A stretch of 11,334 bases of DNA from an uncultured bacterium (GTDB lineage Bacteria > Desulfobacterota > Desulfovibrionia > Desulfovibrionales > Desulfovibrionaceae). Shown here piece after piece: positions 6,706 through 11,334 of the stretch. Below the pieces are notes generated by a model. That model had not been told where the DNA came from, ran no database searches, and was given only the letters and a program-made list of their open reading frames with translations. Location: NCBI GenBank assembly GCA_905215675.1, contig CAJMRA010000040.1:1-11334 (forward strand), given 5' to 3'. Position numbers and translations under genes: made by a program. Position 1 is the stretch's first letter, and every line of letters begins with the position of its first letter.

Positions 6706-8805
6706 TCAGGAGAGTCTTCCTTCCATGACGGCGGCGCGCACCGCGTCGCACAAGCGGGCGATGTCCTCCGCGGGACTGATATAGGGCGGCATAAGATAGA
6801 TCAGCCTGTTGAAGGGACGAATCCACACGCCGCGCTGAACGAAGAAGTCCTGCAACGCGGCCATGTCGACGGGCTGTTCCGTTTCGACAACGCCGATACC
6901 GCCCAGAACCCGCACATCGGCGACGCCGGGCATGCCCGCGCAGGGAGAAAGCCCCGTGCGCAGGCTGCTTTCCAGCGCGGCCACCTGCCGCCGCCATGCG
7001 CCGTCGGCCAGAAGCTCCAGACTGGCCAGCGCCACGGAGCAGGCCAGCGGATTCCCCATGAAGGTGGGACCGTGCATGAAGACCTGCCCGTCGCGGCAGA
7101 TGCCTTCGGCAACGCGCTGCGAGCAGACGGCGGCGGCCAGCGTCATGACGCCGCCGGTCAGCGCCTTGCCGCAGCACAGGATATCCGGCGTCACGCCCGC
7201 ATGTTCCAGGGCGAACATCCTGCCGGTACGCCCGAAGCCCGTGGCGATTTCGTCAAAAATGAGCAGCGCGCCATGGGCGCGGCACAGTTCCGCCAGACCG
7301 CGCAGATAGTCGGGATGATAGAACCACATGCCGCCCGCCCCCTGCACGACGGGCTCGAGGATGACGGCCGCAATCTCGCGTCCGTGCTCCTCGAAGGCGC
7401 GCCGGGCATCCTCCAGACTCGCCGGATCAAAGGGCGCGTCGAAACGGCAGGAGGGACGCTCCACGAAAATTTGTCGCGGCAGGATGCCGTTGAACAGCGT
7501 ATGCATACCCGTCACGGGATCGCAGACCGACATGGCTCCCAGCGTATCGCCGTGATACCCGCCGCGCGGCGTCAGGAAACGGATTTTTTCCCTTGCGCCC
7601 ACGCCCTGCTGATATTGCAGGGCCATCTTGAGGGCCACTTCCACGGCCACGGAACCGGAATCCGCAAAAAAGACGCGCTCAAGACCGTCGGGGAGCAGCT
7701 CCAGCAGCCGTTCGGCCAGCAGGACGGCGGGCTCGTGGGTCACGCCGCCGAACATGACGTGCGGCATGCGTCCGGCCTGCCGACGCAGGGCGGCCGTCAG
7801 CCGGGGATGATTGTAGCCGTGCACGGCCGTCCACCAGGAGGACATGCCGTCCACCAGTTCCCGCCCGTCGGCCAGTGCAAGCCGGTTGCGCCGACTGCGG
7901 GCCATGACGAACACCGGCAACGGATTTGTCGCCGACGTATAGGGATGCCACAGGCTCCGGCGATCCCGTTCCTGCAAATCGCGCACCCGCACGGCGGCCT
8001 CTTCTCCGGCGCGGGGTTCGCAGGCGCTGCGCACCGCGTCCACCAGCGGTTCGCAGGCTTCGGCCAGCGCCTGCCATGCCAGGGACGCCCGCGGTTCGCT
8101 GTGCAAATCGGGCTCAAAGGGCAGGACGATCAGCCGCGCGCCCCGTCCGGCCAGACGTCGGCGCAGGAGCGCCTCGTTGTCCTGCCTGATGGCCCGGGCG
8201 TCCGCCTCCTCCCGGCCGGAAGGCGGCCGCGTATCGGAAAGGATCACGCCCGCCAGCGTCAGACCGCGGGCGGCGACGGCCTCCACGGACAGCAGCACGT
8301 GGTTGAGCCCCCCCAGATAATTGCCGCCCACCAGCAGCACGGGCAGTCCCAGGGCTTCCATCAAATCCAGCATGTCTTCCGTATCGTTGAGCGGCACATG
8401 CAGACCGCCCGCGCCTTCCAGCAGCAGGCCCTGCGCGTCCTCGTCGCCTTCCCAGTGACGAAGCACGGCGGCGCGCAGACCGTCCACATCCAGATGCGCG
8501 CCTTCCCGTCCGGCGGCCAGATGCGGGGAAGCGGGCATGGCGAAACGGCGCAGGGTCGCCGGAGCCACGGCATCGCGCAGCCCCTCGACGGCGGCGGCGT
8601 ACACGGCGGCGTCGCCGCGCGCATCGTCGGGACCGGACACGCCCGTCTGCACGGGCTTGACCGGCCGGACACGCACCCCGGCCCTGACGCAGGCCCGCAA
8701 CAGCGCCGCCAGCGCGACGGTCTTGCCCACATCCGTACCGGTTCCGCTCACGAAAAGCCCGCGCAGGGGCCTGCCGCTCACCGGGGTCTGAAGCTGTCTG
8801 TTCAT
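6706..8805 (-). CDS. bioDA: Fused dethiobiotin synthetase / DAPA aminotransferase
   Basis: A 699-residue fusion covering two consecutive biotin steps. The N-terminal part (about 14-262) is BioD, the ATP-dependent dethiobiotin synthetase: P-loop GTGTDVGKT (21-29), KPVQTG (50-55), SPH (93-95), LLEGAGGLHVPL (128-139) and LGGLNH (164-169). After a linker of roughly 20 residues, the C-terminal part (about 280-699) is BioA, the PLP-dependent 7,8-diaminopelargonate aminotransferase: WHPYTS (286-291), DGMSSWWTAVHGYNHP (319-334), MFGGVTH, DEIATGFGRTG (518-528), CGKALTGG with the PLP lysine Lys547, HGPTFMGNPLAC (578-589) and a closing RPFNRLIYLMPPY. Similarity to SAM-using BioA of the E. coli type is close throughout. 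Its ATG overlaps the bioB stop as ATGA, so translation is probably coupled. In the pathway BioA acts before BioD, the reverse of the domain order. Confidence 0.96.
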   Translation of the reverse strand: MNRQLQTPVSGRPLRGLFVSGTGTDVGKTVALAALLRACVRAGVRVRPVKPVQTGVSGPDDARGDAAVYAAAVEGLRDAVAPATLRRFAMPASPHLAAGREGAHLDVDGLRAAVLRHWEGDEDAQGLLLEGAGGLHVPLNDTEDMLDLMEALGLPVLLVGGNYLGGLNHVLLSVEAVAARGLTLAGVILSDTRPPSGREEADARAIRQDNEALLRRRLAGRGARLIVLPFEPDLHSEPRASLAWQALAEACEPLVDAVRSACEPRAGEEAAVRVRDLQERDRRSLWHPYTSATNPLPVFVMARSRRNRLALADGRELVDGMSSWWTAVHGYNHPRLTAALRRQAGRMPHVMFGGVTHEPAVLLAERLLELLPDGLERVFFADSGSVAVEVALKMALQYQQGVGAREKIRFLTPRGGYHGDTLGAMSVCDPVTGMHTLFNGILPRQIFVERPSCRFDAPFDPASLEDARRAFEEHGREIAAVILEPVVQGAGGMWFYHPDYLRGLAELCRAHGALLIFDEIATGFGRTGRMFALEHAGVTPDILCCGKALTGGVMTLAAAVCSQRVAEGICRDGQVFMHGPTFMGNPLACSVALASLELLADGAWRRQVAALESSLRTGLSPCAGMPGVADVRVLGGIGVVETEQPVDMAALQDFFVQRGVWIRPFNRLIYLMPPYISPAEDIARLCDAVRAAVMEGRLS

Positions 8806-9755
8806 GGATGCACCACCTCGAAACCGGCGTCAGCTATCATGGCGACATCCTGCGTGGCGCCGTTGCCGCAGGTCGTCAGATAATCGCCCGTCATCAGGGC
8901 ATTGGCTCCCGCGCGGAAAATTTCCGCCTGCCGCGCGCCCAGCACGGAGGGGCGTCCGCCGCAGATGCGCAGCGTTGCCTGCGGCAGCAGGCAGCGCAGC
9001 ACGGCAATGATGCGCAGCGCCTCTCCTGCTTCCAGCGGCGGCTGCGCCGCCAGCGGCGTTCCCGGATGCGGATAGAGAAAATTGACGGGAATGTTATCGA
9101 CATGCAGGGCCGCCAGTTCCAGAGCAAAACGGCAGCGATCCTCCCATGTTTCGCCCAGACCGAAAATTCCCCCCGTGCAGGTGGAAAGACCGGCCGAACG
9201 TGCCCGTTCAACGGTTGCCCGGCGCTGCTCCCAAGTCTGCGTCGTGCATATGGCGGGATAGCGCGTGGAGGCCGTTTCCAGATTATGATGAAAACGTCGC
9301 AGCCCCCAGCCGGAGAGACGTTCCAGCGCCGCCTGCGGCAGGCGTCCCAGAGAGCCGCAGACGCGGGCGCGAATCCGTTCGGGAAGGGATTGCAGCACCT
9401 GCCCCACGACGGCCAGTTCCTCGTCCTGCAGGGCGCCGCCGCTGGTGACGATGCCGATATGCCGTACCGGCAGGGCCGCCAGTTGCAGGACGCGATCCCG
9501 CAGCGTTGCGGCATCCAGCATGGGGAACACGGGAATATGGGCGGAGCTGCGGCGACTCTGGGAACAGAAGGCGCAATCCATGCCGCAGTTGCCGCTGCGG
9601 GCGTTGATGATGGCGCACAGGCTGACGCGCTTCCCGAAGCGGGCCTCGCGCACGGCGTCGGCACAGCGCAGCAGTTCGTCTTCGGGCAGGCGGGTCAGGG
9701 CCAGAGCCTCGTCCAGCGTGCGGGGGGCCGGGGCGACGGAACACATTTCCGTCAT
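8802..9755 (-). CDS. bioB: Biotin synthase, radical SAM
   Basis: A 317-residue radical-SAM enzyme that inserts sulfur into dethiobiotin to form biotin. The 4Fe-4S/SAM motif is Cys57-x3-Cys61-x2-Cys64 (NCGMDCAFCSQS). Family stretches include HHNLET (156-161), GGIFGLGET (195-203), DNIPVNFL (220-227) and FRAGANALMTGDYLTT (280-295). Compared from memory with E. coli and B. subtilis BioB, the auxiliary-cluster ligands line up as Cys133, Cys193 and Arg268. The first cysteine (E. coli Cys97) is replaced by Gly101 in HIGIVTSGG. Extra cysteines occur at 170 (AICTTQ) and 265 (RICGGR). This suggests a different auxiliary cluster, as reported for BioB of some anaerobes. AGGAG lies seven bases before the ATG at 9755. 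It is the first gene of the bio operon. Confidence 0.96.
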   Translation of the reverse strand: MTEMCSVAPAPRTLDEALALTRLPEDELLRCADAVREARFGKRVSLCAIINARSGNCGMDCAFCSQSRRSSAHIPVFPMLDAATLRDRVLQLAALPVRHIGIVTSGGALQDEELAVVGQVLQSLPERIRARVCGSLGRLPQAALERLSGWGLRRFHHNLETASTRYPAICTTQTWEQRRATVERARSAGLSTCTGGIFGLGETWEDRCRFALELAALHVDNIPVNFLYPHPGTPLAAQPPLEAGEALRIIAVLRCLLPQATLRICGGRPSVLGARQAEIFRAGANALMTGDYLTTCGNGATQDVAMIADAGFEVVHP

Positions 9756-9781
9756 TGCATGTCTCCTTTATTCCTGAACGG

Positions 9782-9809
9782 AGGATACAAGGCGCATTCC
9801 TCCTTGCAA
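9782..9809 (-). promoter_or_regulatory. Candidate bioB promoter with internal inverted repeat
   Basis: On the minus strand TTGCAA (9804-9809) and TATCCT (9782-9787) are 16 bases apart, 26 bases before the bioB ATG and just beyond the mucR terminator. An inverted repeat GGAGGA (9780-9785) / TCCTCC (9798-9803) lies between and over the two boxes and could be an operator. It does not resemble the classical BirA box (TTGTAAACC-type arms). Confidence 0.3.
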
Positions 9810-9823
9810 CAATGATTTTTCGC

Positions 9824-9853
9824 AAAAGAAAGGCAGCCGCAAAAGCGGCTGCC
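9824..9853 (-). terminator. Rho-independent terminator of mucR
   Basis: The perfect 9-bp stem GGCAGCCGC (9832-9840) / GCGGCTGCC (9845-9853) has a four-base loop. On the minus strand it is followed by TTTCTTTT. It lies 30 bases past the mucR stop and separates mucR from the bio operon. Confidence 0.85.
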
Positions 9854-9883
9854 CCTGTTCATACACGATTCATGAGGAAACGT

Positions 9884-10282
9884 CTATTTTGCCTTGCGGC
9901 GCTTTTCCCACAGACGCATATCCTTCATTTTGCGGCGGCGTTCACGTTGCAAAGATTTGCATACCAGCGGCACATCCTTTTTCAGGCCCCACTTTTCCTT
10001 GTAGGAAGCCATATCCAGCCCGTGGCCGGCGAGATGACGTTTGGTCAGAATCTTGAAGGTCTTGCCGCACTCCAGGCACGTCACGGATTTTTCCTTGATG
10101 GACTTGCGCGCCTCTTCGACAAGTTCTGCGCTGTCGCCGTCAAAAGAAACTTCCCCCTCGGCCACGGAGCGGATGCTTTGCGCCAATTTCTGAATGAATG
10201 TCGCGATTTCATCTTCGGTCATCACACGTACACCGGCTTGCGCGCGTGCAATTTCCAGAGCTTCCTTCAAATAATCGTCCAT
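9884..10282 (-). CDS. MucR/Ros-family zinc-finger transcriptional regulator
   Basis: A 132-residue DNA-binding protein. The N-terminal half (about 1-65) is acidic and probably oligomerises. The C-terminal half carries the Ros-type zinc finger CLECGKTFKILTKRHLAGH (69-87; Cys69, Cys72, His83, His87), then SYKEKWGL and a strongly basic tail rich in Arg and Lys. The Cys-to-His spacing is ten residues, one more than in Rhizobium/Agrobacterium Ros, a variant I believe recurs in sulfate reducers. Family members bind AT-rich DNA and often regulate their own gene. I chose the ATG at 10282: AGGAAGG lies six bases upstream and the protein begins MDDYLKEALEIA. The longer open frame runs through the promoter. 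It has its own promoter and terminator, so it is monocistronic. Confidence 0.9.
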   Translation of the reverse strand: MDDYLKEALEIARAQAGVRVMTEDEIATFIQKLAQSIRSVAEGEVSFDGDSAELVEEARKSIKEKSVTCLECGKTFKILTKRHLAGHGLDMASYKEKWGLKKDVPLVCKSLQRERRRKMKDMRLWEKRRKAK

Positions 10283-10320
10283 GGCGGACCTTCCTGTTGG
10301 GGTTTTGCGTCCCGTCCCTC

Positions 10321-10365
10321 TCAAACTACCTTCCAGGACGCTGCATAGATGCATAGATAGTTTGA
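10321..10365. promoter_or_regulatory. Operator-like repeats at the mucR transcription start
   Basis: The perfect inverted repeat TCAAACTA (10321-10328) / TAGTTTGA (10358-10365) encloses a tandem duplication GCATAGAT-GCATAGAT (10343-10358). One arm touches the -10 box, so the arms cannot both lie in the transcript, and a DNA-level operator fits better than an RNA hairpin. Autoregulation by MucR is a natural guess but is inference. Confidence 0.45.
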
Positions 10366-10393
10366 ATATAACGAAAACACTTTTACCCGTCAA
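10365..10393 (-). promoter_or_regulatory. Sigma-70 promoter of mucR
   Basis: On the minus strand TTGACG (10388-10393) and TATATT (10365-10370) are exactly 17 bases apart. This is the best promoter match in the window. The leader to the ATG at 10282 would be about 75 bases. The -35 box begins 24 bases after the stop codon of the upstream lipoprotein gene. Confidence 0.75.
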
Positions 10394-10416
10394 CAAGAGG
10401 AGCCGTGAAATCTCTC

Positions 10417-11178
10417 TTAATCGTCGCGGAAGGTGTCGTTGTACGACGCAGTACCCCAAAAGCCTTCATTCATGTACTGCCAGAGGATACCGTCCCCAAC
10501 ATAGTTCTTTTCTATGTTTCCGGCATCGGGCAGCGGCGTCTGCACGCTGAACGCTTCGCGCGCTCTCTGCTCAAAACGACTCACGTAATCCGCCCTTCCG
10601 TACGGCAACGCCGTAAGCGATCCGATATCCTCGGGAAGAACTTCACGATACTCCATCACTATCTTGCCCTGATCGAAGTTGCATCGCGTCGCAAATGCAC
10701 GCACTATCCAGCGTTGAGGCACTGCATCTTCCTGTTGCAGCGTCTGCGGATTCGTCAGACGAACAAAGGGATCGCGCTCTGTTTCGGCAATATACGTAAA
10801 AGCCTGAAAACCCTGTCCGTCAAAGACTTCCGTTCCGACATTGATACTGAACGGCCGCCGCATGTCTCCATCCCACATCCACTGGGGGGGCAGCTCGCCA
10901 TGCGCCACGACGGCCAGAGGCCCCTTGCCCGGCGTGCCGTAGACGGCATACCAGCTGCGGAAAGGAAGGCCGCCGATGACGCCGCAGCGCACCAGACGCC
11001 CGCGCCCTTCGCCGCCCAGAAGAAACGGCATGGACCGGGCTGCCAGGGAAACGGCGGGCCGGGCTGTGGAAACATAGCGGTCGCCCTGCAATCCGCGCTG
11101 CTGTCCTCCGTTGCCGGCGCACCCTGTCAGCAAAAGACCGCTCATCAGGAGCGTCGCTATCGTCATATGCCAGCGCAT
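10417..11178 (-). CDS. Lipoprotein of unknown function (possibly DUF4851)
   Basis: A 253-residue protein with a lipoprotein signal: a short basic start MRWH, a hydrophobic segment, and lipobox LTGC with Cys20, followed by AGNGG. The mature part has stretches such as GGLPFRSWYAVYGTPGKGP, PPQWMWDGDMRRP and DGILWQYMNEGFWGTASYND, with no catalytic motif I recognise. It resembles a lipoprotein family of unknown function I associate with Desulfovibrio (DUF4851); that name is from memory. The residue after Cys20 is Ala, which does not suggest inner-membrane retention. The ATG at 11178 has an excellent AAAGGAGGT six bases upstream; the longer open frame to 11274 reads through a terminator-like hairpin. 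No terminator is visible behind it, and the mucR promoter begins almost at once. Confidence 0.85.
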   Translation of the reverse strand: MRWHMTIATLLMSGLLLTGCAGNGGQQRGLQGDRYVSTARPAVSLAARSMPFLLGGEGRGRLVRCGVIGGLPFRSWYAVYGTPGKGPLAVVAHGELPPQWMWDGDMRRPFSINVGTEVFDGQGFQAFTYIAETERDPFVRLTNPQTLQQEDAVPQRWIVRAFATRCNFDQGKIVMEYREVLPEDIGSLTALPYGRADYVSRFEQRAREAFSVQTPLPDAGNIEKNYVGDGILWQYMNEGFWGTASYNDTFRDD

Positions 11179-11202
11179 GGGAATACCTCCTTTCGGATGT
11201 TG

Positions 11203-11238
11203 AAAAAAAGCCCGGCATCCCCTGAAGAATGCCGGACT
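11203..11238 (-). terminator. Terminator or attenuator before the lipoprotein gene
   Basis: Arms AGTCCGGCAT and ATGCCGGGCT (11229-11238, 11209-11218) form a 10-bp stem with one G-U pair and a ten-base loop. Seven T residues follow on the minus strand (11203-11209). It ends only nine bases before the Shine-Dalgarno sequence at 11185-11193. It may end transcription of a gene beyond the window or control the lipoprotein gene by attenuation. Confidence 0.75.
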
Positions 11239-11299
11239 TGAAAAACAGGAAAACGTCCCGTCGGGAAAGCGCATGCGCGGGAAAAGATACGACGCTCTA

Positions 11300-11334
11300 G
11301 AGCAATTTCAGTTTGAAATGCTGTGCATTTCAAA
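11300..11334 (-). repeat. Dispersed palindromic repeat, copy 3 (cut by window edge)
   Basis: TTTGAAATGC and GCATTTCAAA (11312-11334) pair perfectly around a three-base loop. On the minus strand six bases and then TGCTC (11300-11304) follow the core. The outermost base of the 25-base core lies just outside the window. Confidence 0.65.

Noticed and set aside
2780..6784. Very long plus-strand open frame (over 1300 codons) opposite the porin and cyclase genes, and a similar long one opposite bioDA (6376-8883).
   Set aside because: The opposite strand carries clear family members with full motifs and ribosome sites. The plus-strand frames cross gene boundaries, have no ribosome site and read His/Gly/Arg-rich without domains; they arise from GC-biased codon use.
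9756..9831. Search for a BirA-type operator upstream of bioB.
   Set aside because: No pair of arms resembling TTGTAAACC/GGTTTACAA was found; only an unrelated 6-bp inverted repeat is present.
1..11334. Search for CRISPR arrays, tRNA/rRNA genes, transposases, phage genes and attachment sites.
   Set aside because: No regularly spaced direct repeats, clover-leaf sequences or mobile-element proteins were seen on either strand.

Overview
The window is GC-rich and gene-dense and reads as chromosome of a sulfate-reducing Desulfovibrio-type bacterium. The main grounds are a Desulfovibrio-type homotrimeric outer-membrane porin, a small lipoprotein resembling a family I associate with Desulfovibrio, a short MucR/Ros-type zinc-finger regulator, and an anaerobe-type biotin synthase. 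Species assignment is inference. I see no tRNA, rRNA, CRISPR array, transposase or phage gene.

Layout from left to right. A terminator hairpin (2-36) follows fhs, formate-tetrahydrofolate ligase (56-1831, minus). Divergent from fhs is a 111-residue gene of the LpdD-like prenylated-flavin chaperone type (2058-2393, plus), then a small acidic protein of unknown function (2502-2717, plus). Facing these, on the minus strand, is a two-gene unit: a membrane-bound dCache-like/GAF/GGDEF diguanylate cyclase (4448-6388), followed 30 bases later by the porin (2813-4417). A block of about 320 bases with five inverted repeats (6389-6705) separates this unit from the biotin operon. That operon is bioB (8802-9755) plus a fused bioD-bioA gene (6706-8805), which overlap by four bases. 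Upstream of bioB are mucR (9884-10282), with its own terminator and a strong sigma-70-type promoter carrying repeats, and the lipoprotein gene (10417-11178). The lipoprotein's Shine-Dalgarno sequence lies only nine bases after a terminator-like hairpin.

How the genes work together. BioB and the BioD-BioA fusion cover the last three steps of biotin synthesis, from 7-keto-8-aminopelargonate to biotin; pimelate-making genes and bioF are not here. Fhs feeds formate into the folate one-carbon pool. The cyclase and porin are probably co-transcribed, which suggests an envelope function tied to c-di-GMP signalling. The LpdD-like gene would normally assist a UbiD-type decarboxylase, but none is present in the window.

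The least ordinary content is intergenic. One short repeat family has a 25-base palindromic core plus a conserved TGCTC six bases on, with three copies. A second hairpin family has two copies whose stem arms differ in a compensatory way. Other points worth following are a BioB lacking the usual first auxiliary-cluster cysteine and the possible attenuator before the lipoprotein gene.
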